NCBI GenBank assembly: GCA_044222245.1
Contig: JBGANQ010000008.1
Location: forward strand, 1 to 64,000
From: CALFML01 sp044222245
Lineage (GTDB): Bacteria > Myxococcota_A > Polyangia > Palsa-1104 > JAEUJZ01
Reading direction: 5' to 3'
Length of the DNA stretch: 64,000 nt
Translations under genes and position numbers: made by a program
Shown: one piece after another, positions 8,610 to 17,217 of the stretch
Layout of the letters: every line of letters begins with the position of its first letter
How positions within the stretch are numbered: the first letter of the stretch is position 1
The notes under the pieces: model-generated
Databases searched by the model: none
The model's input: only the letters and a program-made list of their open reading frames with translations
What the model was told of the DNA's origin: nothing

Positions 8610-8642
8610 GAACCCGCGCCCAAGGCCCGGGTTCTGATTTTT
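8610..8642 (+). terminator. Probable rho-independent terminator before the PEGA-porin gene
   Basis: GAACCCG (8610-8616) pairs with CGGGTTC (8628-8634), with an inner GCC/GGC pairing in the loop, followed by TGATTTTT. It ends 14 bp before the ATG of the next gene, so it either terminates the upstream transcript or attenuates the porin gene. Confidence 0.6.
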
Positions 8643-8655
8643 GAACGGGGGTCTC

Positions 8656-10866
8656 ATGCACTGGCGAACACTGATCGTCCTTGGTCTGTTTTATCCATTA
8701 ATCGGTCCTCCCGGCCTGGTGCGCGCCGCACCACCTGCGGCGGCAGCGCCGGGAGCCCCGGCGGGCAAGCATCCCAAAGGCGCCAAGGGCCCGGCGGTAA
8801 AGAAAGGTCCCACGCTACCGGTGACCATGGTCTCCGAGCCGCCGGGCGCCACCGTTTACATTGACGGCAAGGACAACGGCGCCCGCGGCGTGGCCACCGC
8901 GACCCTGAAGCTCCACCTGCCCAAAGGTCCGCACAAGGTCCTGCTGGAGCTCCCGGGCTTCCGGCCGCTGGAGAAGGACATCGAGGTCTCCAAGCACCTG
9001 GAGCACTTCAGCTTCAAGCTGGAGTCGGCAGCGGAGCGGCTGCTCCTGCGCACCACCGCCAGCGAAGAGTCCAAGGACGCCCAGATCTTCGTCGACGGCG
9101 TCTCGGTCGGCACCGTGCCCACCGACGTCGAGATCAAGCCCGGCCAGCACACCGTCGAGGTGCGCAAGCCCGGCTTCAAGAGCTACACCGAGACCCTGAC
9201 TGTCAACCCGTCCGAGCAGAAGACGCTCAACGTGGCGCTGGTCGCCGAGGCCAAGGTGGCCGCCGACAGCAAGCGCGGCACGCTGCTCGTCTCGGCGCCG
9301 CACGGCCTGGTGTTCGTGGACGGCAAGGAGCTCGGCACCCCGCCGGCCCTGGCCGAGAACATCGACGAGGGCGAGCACCTCGTCGAGGTCCGCGGCGCCC
9401 CCGGTGAGGCGCCGCTGTGGCAGCAGAAGGTCAAGGTCGTCGCCGGCCAGCAGAACCGGGTGACCGCGGAGCTCGCCGCCGGCACGCCGCTCATCGGCGA
9501 CTCGGCCAGTGAGCTCGTCCAGCTCAAGCGGCAGTACGCCGAGCTGAAGGCGACCCTGGATGATCTGGAGAAGAAGAGCAACGAGCGTGACGCCCACGGC
9601 GGCAACCGCAAGGGCGTGCTGCCGACCTCATTCGTCGCCGCGGCGTCGATGCCCGGCTCCGCCCTGCCCGGCGGCGTGGCCGGCAAGACCGGCTTTCTGA
9701 ATCACGTCATCATCAACGGCAGCGTCACCCTGCGCTATGACTGGAGCCGGCAGGAGAACCAGGCCGACCTCTTGCAAGACGGCATCGTCTGGAACACCCT
9801 GCGCAGCCGCATCCGCCTGGGTATTACCTATGATGACGACGGCGTGGTCACGGTCGGCATCCGCCTGACCACCGGCCTCAACCCCAACCCCGCAGCGCCG
9901 TTCGTCACCGCCGGCGATCTGTTTCGCGAGAAGTCGGTCGGCTTCGACCACGCCTTCGGCTCGATCCGCCCGTTCAAGGATCGCGACCGCCTGAGCCTGT
10001 CTTTCGGCAGCATCCCCAACCCGATCTGGCGCGGCGATCGCGGCACCTTCCGCGATCAGCTGGTGTGGGACGATGACATCTCGCCCGAGGGCCTGGCGCT
10101 GCATGTGACCTTCTTTAAGCTTGGTCCCAAGGAGCACCAGATCAAGCTGGAGAACTCCCTGGCCTACTTCACCCTGGAGTTCACCCAGCCCTTCCGCTTC
10201 ATCGGCCTGACCGGCACGACGTTCATGGTCGCCGAGCAGCTCCACTTCAAGTGGGAGCCCTACATCGGCGCCGCCCTGGCCTACTACGACATCTCGAACC
10301 TGAACAACGGCCTGCGCTCGCCGTTCCTCGCCGCGGGCTCGGCGTTCCTCCGCGAAGGTGAGAACTCGGTCCTGCTGCGTCCGGGTCTGCAGCAGACCAA
10401 CAACCGCGTCTCGTACGGTCCCAACGCCGCGGGCTTTGTCGTCGATCAGTTCCGCATCGGCAGCGCCCAGCTGCAGCTCGACCTGCCGTCGTTTGGTCGC
10501 CTGCCGCGGCTGGGTCAGCCCGAGATCTACGCCTACGGCAACTTCACCCACAACTTCGCGGTCAGCCGGGACAGCAACGGCTGGGGCGTCACCCTGGGCA
10601 TCCGCGCCGGCAGCTGGGAGAAGGGCGCGCTCAATCCGCTCAACATCTGGGCGACCTACCGCGACGTCGACGCCGACGCCACCCTGGGTACGATCGCTGA
10701 CTCGGACCTAGGCGGCGGCACCGCGTTCCGCGGCGTCCAGGTCGCGGGCAACTTCCGCATCACCCACAACCTGCTCGTTCAGCTTTCCTATTGGGATTAC
10801 AAGGGCTTCCCGCTCAAGGACGTCCGTTGGCAGCACGTCTATCTTGACCTGGTGGCAGACTTTTAG
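8656..10866 (+). CDS. PEGA-repeat / putative porin fusion, outer-membrane protein
   Basis: Start ATG 8656 (GGGGG 5 nt upstream); a TTG 15 bp earlier is less likely. Protein of 736 residues: signal peptide to about 24; Ala/Gly/Lys-rich spacer; three PEGA domains (about 55-125 with SEPPGATVYIDGK, 130-205 with IFVDGVSVGTVPTD, 210-280 with GLVFVDGKELGTPP); a short coiled coil (LVQLKRQYAELKATLDDLEKK, about 290-310); then about 390 residues of alternating aromatic beta-strands resembling the putative-porin family, ending LDLVADF with the C-terminal Phe of outer-membrane barrels. PEGA domains are associated with surface or S-layer contacts. Here they and a trimer-forming coiled coil would sit on the periplasmic side of the barrel (inference). 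14 bp upstream of the di-heme gene. Confidence 0.78.
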   Translation: MHWRTLIVLGLFYPLIGPPGLVRAAPPAAAAPGAPAGKHPKGAKGPAVKKGPTLPVTMVSEPPGATVYIDGKDNGARGVATATLKLHLPKGPHKVLLELPGFRPLEKDIEVSKHLEHFSFKLESAAERLLLRTTASEESKDAQIFVDGVSVGTVPTDVEIKPGQHTVEVRKPGFKSYTETLTVNPSEQKTLNVALVAEAKVAADSKRGTLLVSAPHGLVFVDGKELGTPPALAENIDEGEHLVEVRGAPGEAPLWQQKVKVVAGQQNRVTAELAAGTPLIGDSASELVQLKRQYAELKATLDDLEKKSNERDAHGGNRKGVLPTSFVAAASMPGSALPGGVAGKTGFLNHVIINGSVTLRYDWSRQENQADLLQDGIVWNTLRSRIRLGITYDDDGVVTVGIRLTTGLNPNPAAPFVTAGDLFREKSVGFDHAFGSIRPFKDRDRLSLSFGSIPNPIWRGDRGTFRDQLVWDDDISPEGLALHVTFFKLGPKEHQIKLENSLAYFTLEFTQPFRFIGLTGTTFMVAEQLHFKWEPYIGAALAYYDISNLNNGLRSPFLAAGSAFLREGENSVLLRPGLQQTNNRVSYGPNAAGFVVDQFRIGSAQLQLDLPSFGRLPRLGQPEIYAYGNFTHNFAVSRDSNGWGVTLGIRAGSWEKGALNPLNIWATYRDVDADATLGTIADSDLGGGTAFRGVQVAGNFRITHNLLVQLSYWDYKGFPLKDVRWQHVYLDLVADF

Positions 10867-10895
10867 TCGATCCCTGAACTATGAGGCACGTTCAC

Positions 10896-13106
10896 ATGAG
10901 AGCACATACAGATCGCAAGAAACTGCAGCGTAGCGGTCCCCTGCTCGCCTCGACCCTGCTGGTCGCAGGTGCGCTCGGGGGCTGCTACAACGGAAACGTC
11001 ACCGAGCAGGTGGATCAGGACGACATCCTGTATCGCGACATCTCGGGCGTCGCTCGCCCGGGCGATCCCACCAAGCTCGGTCCCATCACCTTCGCGCCCC
11101 GCGCGACGTTCGGCTCGGCCAACAGCGCCGACGCCCTGGGCTACCCGAACCTTCCGCCGGAAGGCCGGGCGCTGATGGACACCAGCGATCCCAACAGCCC
11201 CCTGACGTTCTTCACCATCCCGCACACCGATGCCGAAGGCGTCGGCCCGCTGTTCAACCAGCGGCGGTGCCTGGGCTGCCACTTCAGCTCGACCGACGTG
11301 CGCGACAACAACCTCCAGGACAGCGTCAAGTTCAACGGCCAGACGTTCACCACCCTGAACACGGTGAACACCCCGGTCTCGCGCGCGGCGCGGCAGGGCC
11401 CGACCAACTACGACTACATCCACGACAACTACCGCCCCAACACCGCGGCGTTCACCCTGTTCGGCGACTACTTCCCGGCCAGCGGCCAGTTTGATCCGAT
11501 CGAGATCCTCGGCGGCCCGCTGCAGCACGTCCACTCGGTGGCGCTGTCGACCCGCGGCTGCGTCAGCGAGATCCAGCCGCCGCTGTCCCGCGATCCGTTC
11601 CTCCAGGGCGGCTTCGATCCGGTGACCGGCCTGTCGATGATCGGCGCCTTCCGCGCCATCGGCGAGCGCGCCGGCCCGCCGTACATCGGCCGCGGCCTGA
11701 TGGAGGCGATCTACTACGCCGATCTGCTCTCCAACGAGGACTTCCAGGACCTGGTGGACGACACCGAGCCGTGCCTGGCCGGCGGCACCCCGCCCGCCGG
11801 TCTGCGCAGCTGCTCGTCGCTGTTGCCGGTCGTCGACCACAGCATCTGCACCGGTGACTGCGTCTCCGGCCGCCACAACGAGGGCCGCGCCGACCTCAAC
11901 ATCGTCGGTGGCGATCCGCTGCAGCGCGTCAGCCGCTTCGGCCTGCGCGCCGCCGGCGCCACCATGCTGCAGTTCGACATCGGCGGCACCCGCGGCGAGA
12001 TTGGCCTGACCAGCCTCCTGGCCCCGACCGAAGAGCCGTTCCCGCAGAACAACGTCAACAAGGGCTGCGACCAGCCGGCCGACCCCGAGATCACGGTGCA
12101 GACGGTCCGCAACCTGCGCGCCATGATCCGCCTGTTCGCGCCGCCCGACTACGTCGCCGAGCTCCGCCAGCAGCCGCCGACCACCCCGCTCGCCGTCGAG
12201 ATCCAGGCCGGCGCGGCGCTGTTCGGCGTCGACCTGCGGACCTTCATGAGCCGCACCACCGCCGGTCAGCAGGCGATCGGCTTTGGCGACTACAACGCCG
12301 ATCGCGGCATCGCGGTCGACCGCATGCTAAACTGCGTCGCCTGCCACGTACCGATCCAGCGCACCGGCGAGTCGCCGGCGCAGATCGGCGCCGACCTGCT
12401 CAGCAACAAGTGGGCGCCGATCTTCTCGGATCTGCTCATCCACGCGCTGCCGATGCTGCCCCAGGGCCGGCCCGAGTACCTGTACCCCAACGTCTACCAG
12501 GGCGCTGGCATCCCGGCGCTGCGCGCCTACTACGACGCGGTCTTCGCCAACGGCTTCAGCCGCCCGGGCCTGAGCCGCCAGCTCGGCGACGCCGTGGTTC
12601 CGGTTGCCGTCACCGGCATCGCCAACCCGAACGAGTTCCGCACCCCGCCGCTCATGGGCATCGGCAAGACGGGCCCGCCGTTCCTGCATGACGCCCGCGT
12701 CTACGTCAACGTCATCGGCAAGCTGACCCCGGACACGGCGCAGTTTAACCCCGACGGCACGCTGTCGGCGACCAACGGGCCCTTCCCCGATGATCGCGGC
12801 ACCGATCCGGCGGCGCCGGCGGCTATTAAAGCGATGGCCACTACCGTGTATACTGACTCCACGGGCGCCAACCTGCCGCTCATGGTGGACAGCGTGGAGC
12901 ACGCGCTGCAGGCAGCGATCGAGCTGCATGACCTGCCGGCTCCTCCGGGCAACGACTACACCCAGTGCCCGAACGTGCCGCCGGATCGCGATGTGTGCAG
13001 CCGCAACAGCCGCTTCCGCGGCGAAGCGCGCAACACCATCGAGAAGTGGCACGCCCTCACGCCGGCCCAGCAGCTGCAGGTGATCCGCTTCCTCCTGTCG
13101 CTGTAG
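10896..13106 (+). CDS. Di-heme c-type lipoprotein, DHOR-like (putative thiol oxidoreductase)
   Basis: I chose ATG 10896 because GAGG lies 9 nt upstream; ATG 10881 has no ribosome site. Signal sequence with lipobox LGGC, so a lipoprotein. Two heme-binding motifs are visible: CLGCH (about 11270) and CVACH (about 12340). Length about 736 residues matches the family of large di-heme oxidoreductase-like proteins with two cytochrome-c-like domains and a peroxidase-like C-terminal half (FRTPPLMGIGKTGPPFLHD, with LHD typical of the second half). Expected location is the periplasmic side of a membrane. It follows the porin fusion closely and precedes NDH-2, so an electron-transfer unit is plausible. 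The true electron donor and acceptor are not evident. Confidence 0.8.
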   Translation: MRAHTDRKKLQRSGPLLASTLLVAGALGGCYNGNVTEQVDQDDILYRDISGVARPGDPTKLGPITFAPRATFGSANSADALGYPNLPPEGRALMDTSDPNSPLTFFTIPHTDAEGVGPLFNQRRCLGCHFSSTDVRDNNLQDSVKFNGQTFTTLNTVNTPVSRAARQGPTNYDYIHDNYRPNTAAFTLFGDYFPASGQFDPIEILGGPLQHVHSVALSTRGCVSEIQPPLSRDPFLQGGFDPVTGLSMIGAFRAIGERAGPPYIGRGLMEAIYYADLLSNEDFQDLVDDTEPCLAGGTPPAGLRSCSSLLPVVDHSICTGDCVSGRHNEGRADLNIVGGDPLQRVSRFGLRAAGATMLQFDIGGTRGEIGLTSLLAPTEEPFPQNNVNKGCDQPADPEITVQTVRNLRAMIRLFAPPDYVAELRQQPPTTPLAVEIQAGAALFGVDLRTFMSRTTAGQQAIGFGDYNADRGIAVDRMLNCVACHVPIQRTGESPAQIGADLLSNKWAPIFSDLLIHALPMLPQGRPEYLYPNVYQGAGIPALRAYYDAVFANGFSRPGLSRQLGDAVVPVAVTGIANPNEFRTPPLMGIGKTGPPFLHDARVYVNVIGKLTPDTAQFNPDGTLSATNGPFPDDRGTDPAAPAAIKAMATTVYTDSTGANLPLMVDSVEHALQAAIELHDLPAPPGNDYTQCPNVPPDRDVCSRNSRFRGEARNTIEKWHALTPAQQLQVIRFLLSL

Positions 13107-13112
13107 CAGCAA

Positions 13113-13148
13113 CGCCCGGGTCGGACTGGCCGACCCGGGCGGCTTTTT
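13113..13148 (+). terminator. Strong rho-independent terminator after the di-heme gene
   Basis: A 12-bp perfect G/C-rich stem (13113-13124 with 13130-13141) and a 5-nt loop (ACTGG), followed by GCTTTTT. It starts 7 bp after the di-heme stop and separates that gene from the NDH-2 fusion. Confidence 0.9.
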
Positions 13149-13188
13149 GACATAGACAACTTCCCCTTTCTGGCTTCTCGGAGATTTG

Positions 13189-14976
13189 ATGACGACCCAA
13201 TCCAGCTCTCCACCTCCAGGTTCCCCCGGCGGGGTCAAGGACATCGAAGAGTACGAACCGACGATCATGGACGCCGATGGCATACCCGCCACCGAGTCCA
13301 TCATGATGGCTGCCGATCCCAAGCAGCTGTCCGGCAAGCTGCGCACCCGCGTGGTGGTCCTGGGCGGCGGCTTTGCCGGCGTGTACACCGCCAAGCACCT
13401 GGCCCAGGCGCTCGGCAAGCGCGAAGATGTCGACGTCGAGCTTCTGAGCCAGGAAAACTACTTCGTCTACCAGCCGCTGCTTCCGGAGGTGGCCGCCGGC
13501 GGCATCGGTCCCACCCACGCCGTCAATCCCGTGCGCGAGATGGCGCGCGGCGTCAACTTCCGCCTGTGCGAGATTGACAGCGTCGACTTTGTCAACAAGC
13601 GCGTGCGCGTGACCCAGGGCGAGGGCCGCCGGACCATCGGCGTGCGCTACGATCACCTGGTCTTCTGTGTCGGCAAGGTCTCCAACTTCTCCACCATGCC
13701 CGGCGTCTCCGAGCATGGCATGGGCATGAAGACCCTCAGCGACGCCTTCGAGCTGCGCAACCACGTCATCCGCTGCCTCGAGCTGGCCGACGTCGAGCCC
13801 GATCCCAAGCAGCGTCAGTCCTTGCTCAGCTTCGTCGTCGCCGGCGGCGGCTTCAGCGGCGTCGAGACGGTCGGCGAGCTCTGTGAGCTGGTGCACCGCT
13901 CGCTGGAGTACTTCCCCAACATCAACAAAAAGGATGTCCTGTTCAAGCTCGTCCACTCGGACCGGGAGCTCCTGCCCGAGATGCCGGCCAAGCTCCGCGA
14001 CGCCGCCAAGAAGGTGCTGGAGCAGCGGCAGATCGAGCTCGTGCTAAGCGACCGCGTCCGCTCGGCCTCGCCCGATCGCGTCTACCTCAAGAGCGGCCGC
14101 ATCCTGTACACCTACACGTTCGTCTGCACCGTCGGCAACGCCCCCAACCCCGTGGCCAAGGCGGCTCTTAGCGAGGGCGGCTTCGAGGAGGCCAAGCACA
14201 ACGGCAAGCCGACGGGCCTGTTTGCCACCGATGAGATGCTGCAGTGCCGCAACAAGCCCGGCTACTGGGCGGTCGGCGACTGCGCCGGCATCCCCAGCCC
14301 GACCGGCGTCGGCCTGTGCCCGCCCACCGCGCAGTTTGCCATCCGCGAGGCCAAGGTGTGCGCGCTGAACATCGCCGCCACCATCGACAAAAAGCCCCTG
14401 CGCAAGTTCAAGTTCAAGGCCCTGGGCCTGCTGGCCTCGCTCGGCATGCGCAGCGCGGTGGCCGATCTGATGGGCGTGCACCTGACCGGCTTTATCGCCT
14501 GGATGATGTGGCGCTTCATCTACCTCATGAAGCTGCCCGGCTTCACCCGCCGGCTGCGCGTCGGCGTGGACTGGTTCCTTGACCTGTTCCTGCCGCGCGA
14601 CCTGACCCAGCTCAGCACCGCCAAGAAGCAGGGCCTGGGGCTGCGCCACTACGAGCCCGGCGAGGTGATCATCGCCGAGGGCCAGATCGCCCGCGAGCTG
14701 TTCCTCATCAAGTCCGGCCAGGTCGAGGTCTGGCAGGAGCGGCGCCTGGATCGCCCCGAGAAGCTGCTCACCAAGCTCGGCCCCAAGGACATCTTCGGCG
14801 AGCGCGCGATGCTCAACGCCGCCAAGTACAACTCGTCGGTGCGCACCGTCACCGCGGTGGACGTGCTGGCGCTGTCGCGCGACGAGTTCAACACCATCAT
14901 GGACCAGTTCCAGGTGTTAAAAGATCACTACAAGGCGACCCAGCCCGAGATCTTCGACAAGGCCGGCAAGAAGTAG
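13189..14976 (+). CDS. Type II NADH:quinone oxidoreductase fused to a C-terminal cyclic-nucleotide-binding domain
   Basis: Start ATG 13189 with GGAG 5 nt upstream. About 595 residues. NDH-2 part: FAD-binding VVLGGGFAGVYTAKHL (about 47-62), NADH-binding FVVAGGGFSGVETVGEL (about 215-231), WAVGDCAGIPSPTGVGLCPP near 360, and a membrane-associating C-part (FIAWMMWRFIYLMKLPGF). After about residue 485 a cNMP-binding fold begins (YEPGEVIIAEGQIARELFLI, then DIFGERAMLNAAKYNSSVRT). The cassette has FGERAML but no Arg in the PR position (KYNSSVRT), so true cyclic-nucleotide binding is uncertain. Single-subunit NDH-2 enzymes oxidise NADH without proton pumping; the extra domain suggests allosteric control. 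Likely its own transcription unit because a strong terminator precedes it. Confidence 0.82.
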   Translation: MTTQSSSPPPGSPGGVKDIEEYEPTIMDADGIPATESIMMAADPKQLSGKLRTRVVVLGGGFAGVYTAKHLAQALGKREDVDVELLSQENYFVYQPLLPEVAAGGIGPTHAVNPVREMARGVNFRLCEIDSVDFVNKRVRVTQGEGRRTIGVRYDHLVFCVGKVSNFSTMPGVSEHGMGMKTLSDAFELRNHVIRCLELADVEPDPKQRQSLLSFVVAGGGFSGVETVGELCELVHRSLEYFPNINKKDVLFKLVHSDRELLPEMPAKLRDAAKKVLEQRQIELVLSDRVRSASPDRVYLKSGRILYTYTFVCTVGNAPNPVAKAALSEGGFEEAKHNGKPTGLFATDEMLQCRNKPGYWAVGDCAGIPSPTGVGLCPPTAQFAIREAKVCALNIAATIDKKPLRKFKFKALGLLASLGMRSAVADLMGVHLTGFIAWMMWRFIYLMKLPGFTRRLRVGVDWFLDLFLPRDLTQLSTAKKQGLGLRHYEPGEVIIAEGQIARELFLIKSGQVEVWQERRLDRPEKLLTKLGPKDIFGERAMLNAAKYNSSVRTVTAVDVLALSRDEFNTIMDQFQVLKDHYKATQPEIFDKAGKK

Positions 14977-15110
14977 CCCGCCGCGGCGGCCCGAGCAGCG
15001 CCGCCGCCCTCCCCTCTCCCTCCGCCTCTAAAACCCTGAAACCAGCCCCGCCCGCGCCGCGCACCCGGCAGCGCGGGCCGCGACACGCTCGCCGTAACAG
15101 CTGGCGCGGC

Positions 15111-15201
15111 CGCGACCGCCGTGAGCGCGCGGCGCTGAGTGCGCGACCGCGGCGAGGTCGCGCCGCGCGGCCGCACAATGCGCGACCGCGGCGAGCGCGC
15201 G
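15111..15201. repeat. Three short direct repeats in a gene-free stretch
   Basis: The 320-bp gap 14977-15296 contains CGCGACCGC-S-GYGAG-type units at 15111-15131, 15142-15162 and 15181-15201; the last two share 17 identical bases (TGCGCGACCGCGGCGAG). Each unit is very G/C-rich and can self-pair. No gene is seen. They could be part of a structured 3' region between two convergent genes. Confidence 0.45.
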
Positions 15202-15296
15202 TAGCAAGACGCACTGCCACCGGCCGGGCGCGCTGAACGCGGGAAGCTGAATGGAAAAGCTGAAAGTGGGCGGCGGAGCGCGGAAAGCGGGCGGCG

Positions 15297-15719
15297 CTAC
15301 TCGACGACGATGGTGCCGCGCAGCATGTTCATGCCGCAGGTGAAGCCGAGCTCCTTCTTGTCGGTCGGCATCGTCATCGCCACCTCGGTCGGCTTGTCCG
15401 GGTCGAGCACCAGCTTGCGCTGGTCGGGCAGCAGCAGCTCATGCCCGCACTCGCCCGAGTCGCGGCTGTAGTGGAACACCAGGACCACCGGCTCGCCGGG
15501 CTTGCCGGTGATGCGCTCGGGCTTGTAGGCGAACTTGCCGACCTGGATGTCGATCCGGCGCGGCCCCGCCGCCGCCGGAGCCGCCGGAGCCGCCGCCGCC
15601 GCCGGGGCCGCCGCCGGCTGCATGGCCGCCGCTGGCTCGGTCGTGGCTGCCTTGTCTTTGCACCCGCCCAGAGCGAGCCCGGCGAGCAGGGGAATCATCA
15701 GTCGAGCTACTTTTGTCAT
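15297..15719 (-). CDS. Cupredoxin-like lipoprotein
   Basis: Start ATG at 15719 gives a 140-residue lipoprotein: short basic n-region, hydrophobic core and lipobox LGGC (Cys20), then an Ala/Pro linker and a cupredoxin-type domain of about 90 residues. The domain begins DIQVGKFAYKPERI, contains ECGHELLLP (a His in the usual N-terminal copper-ligand area) and ends GFTCGMNMLRGTIVVE, where Cys and Met sit at the expected ligand loop. This matches the small cupredoxin_1 type found with copper and redox proteins. Role: periplasmic copper binding or electron carriage (inference). It is convergent with the NDH-2 fusion and 1.3 kb from the next gene on its strand. Confidence 0.75.
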   Translation of the reverse strand: MTKVARLMIPLLAGLALGGCKDKAATTEPAAAMQPAAAPAAAAAPAAPAAAGPRRIDIQVGKFAYKPERITGKPGEPVVLVFHYSRDSGECGHELLLPDQRKLVLDPDKPTEVAMTMPTDKKELGFTCGMNMLRGTIVVE

Positions 15720-16234
15720 CGTCAGAACCTTCCGTTGAGGACCAACCCGGCGCCAGCCGGGCCACCTTAGGGTGTGAGGAGCAAGGATAGAACAATAGGC
15801 GGTCCAGGTGACGCGCGTAGAGCAGCATGCCCAGCGAGCCAACCACCGCAAGCCTTGCTACAGCGTACCCGATCATGGCCCCGGCCGTGTTCAAGACCCC
15901 GTGGTCCGAGGCGATCTAGAAGAAGCTGCAGCGGTCGATCGCGATCTGAAGACAGGTCCCGCGCCGCGGCGATCGCCTGCGGCACCGCCGCGCTGCCGGG
16001 AGCGCCGCCGGCCGCGTCGTGGCGGGCCTTGGCGCTGCTGCCGCTCGCCGGTCGGCCGCCCGTAGGCGATGACTCCCAAGGGGTCCGCGCCGCCGGGAAA
16101 AGCAGCGCCGCCGCCCGGGCCGCGGCGCCCCCCCGCGCGTACGCCCATGCACCCGCAGCCCCGTCCAGCTGGTGGGAACGATGGGTCGGCGCCGCGCCGC
16201 GTGAAGCGTCCCGCCGCGCTGCAGACCGCCGAGC
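15720..16234. other. Stretch without a convincing gene
   Basis: About 510 bp between the cupredoxin gene and the acyltransferase-like gene. Frames on both strands are Arg/Ala/Pro-rich shadows with no recognisable motif. The promoter of the cupredoxin gene should lie near 15740-15800. Nothing else is visible. Confidence 0.5.
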
Positions 16235-17053
16235 TTACCCCGCGCGCTCCAGCGGGAGGTGGGTGGCGACCTCGGCCTGGTGGCTCGGCACCTCGCGGGC
16301 CAGCTCATCGCTCTCCAGGATGCGCGCGATCTCTCCCAGCAGCCGCCCGACGCGCTGGCCGTCCCAGACTTTGTGATCGCCGGTGCAGCATAGGGTCGCC
16401 ATCAGCCGCACCGCTGGACGCCCCTCCCGCGCCACCACGCGCTCGGCCACCCGGCCCATGGCCAGCACCGCCGTGGTGCCACAGACTCCGGAGGCGACGA
16501 TGTCGACGCTCGGCAGGACGGTGATCTGCAGAGAGCCGAACAGCTTGCGAAAGCGCAGGGAAGAGAACAGCGCCCGCAGGATCAGGCGCCGCAGCCAGCC
16601 GGTGGGGATGAGGAAGCCCCAGCGGCGGAGCTTGGCCAGGGTGCGGGTGTCCTCGGCGCGGACCTCGGGGGCGCGCCGCTCGATCTCGGCCGCGAGCTCC
16701 AAGAGCGGCTTGCCCGGCACATCTAGCAGCTGCATCACCGGCGCCGCCGCCGCCTCGTTGCCCACCGACAGACCGATGTCCACCCGCGCTGGCCGCAGGC
16801 GGCGCGTGCCGGCCAGCAGCTGGTGCAGCTCCGGGTTGCGCACAAGCGCCAGCCCGGCGGCGCGCACCAGCACCGCGGTATACGAGACGCGCACGCCCAC
16901 CTGCCGCAGCCGATCGATGAGGGCCCGCACCGCGGTCATCTCGACCTCCAGCCAGACCGCGAAGCCGGGCGGGTTCTCCTGGAGCACCCGGAACGAGTCG
17001 GCAAGCCAGCGATCGGCGTAGTCCAAGCGCTCGTACTTATCCATCTTATCCAT
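16235..17053 (-). CDS. 2-oxoacid dehydrogenase acyltransferase-fold protein, stand-alone
   Basis: Start ATG 17053 (MDKMDKYERLDYADRWLADSF) gives about 272 residues; a longer frame starts at 17086. The protein matches the catalytic E2 domain of 2-oxoacid dehydrogenases/chloramphenicol acetyltransferase fold: EVEMTAVRALIDRLR, VSYTAVLVRAAGLALVRNPEL, and near the C-terminus CTGDHKVWDGQRVGRLL, in which DHKVWDG corresponds to the catalytic DHRVIDG. There is no lipoyl or peripheral-subunit-binding domain and no E1/E3 gene nearby, so it is probably a free-standing acyltransferase on an unknown acceptor rather than a dehydrogenase-complex core. Confidence 0.72.
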   Translation of the reverse strand: MDKMDKYERLDYADRWLADSFRVLQENPPGFAVWLEVEMTAVRALIDRLRQVGVRVSYTAVLVRAAGLALVRNPELHQLLAGTRRLRPARVDIGLSVGNEAAAAPVMQLLDVPGKPLLELAAEIERRAPEVRAEDTRTLAKLRRWGFLIPTGWLRRLILRALFSSLRFRKLFGSLQITVLPSVDIVASGVCGTTAVLAMGRVAERVVAREGRPAVRLMATLCCTGDHKVWDGQRVGRLLGEIARILESDELAREVPSHQAEVATHLPLERAG

Positions 17054-17217
17054 GGGCGGCGTATAGCAAGTCGGGGGCGGATGCACAATGAAGTTGACTC
17101 GCCGGGAAGTTGACTCGCCAGCCGGGCCGCCGGCTCCGCGGGGACAGAGGAAAAATTCCCAGCCCTTGCGCCGGGAAGCGGCGCCGGTGCCGGCCCAGGC
17201 TCTGTGCCGCGATCCGC

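Noticed and set aside
7288..8661. 457-codon minus-strand frame with RSARG repeats
   Set aside because: Mirror of the AAGTP tandem repeat; the plus strand carries the CCxxC domains.
12327..13418. Long antisense frame across the di-heme gene
   Set aside because: Opposite to the second heme motif, which is convincing, and crosses a strong terminator.
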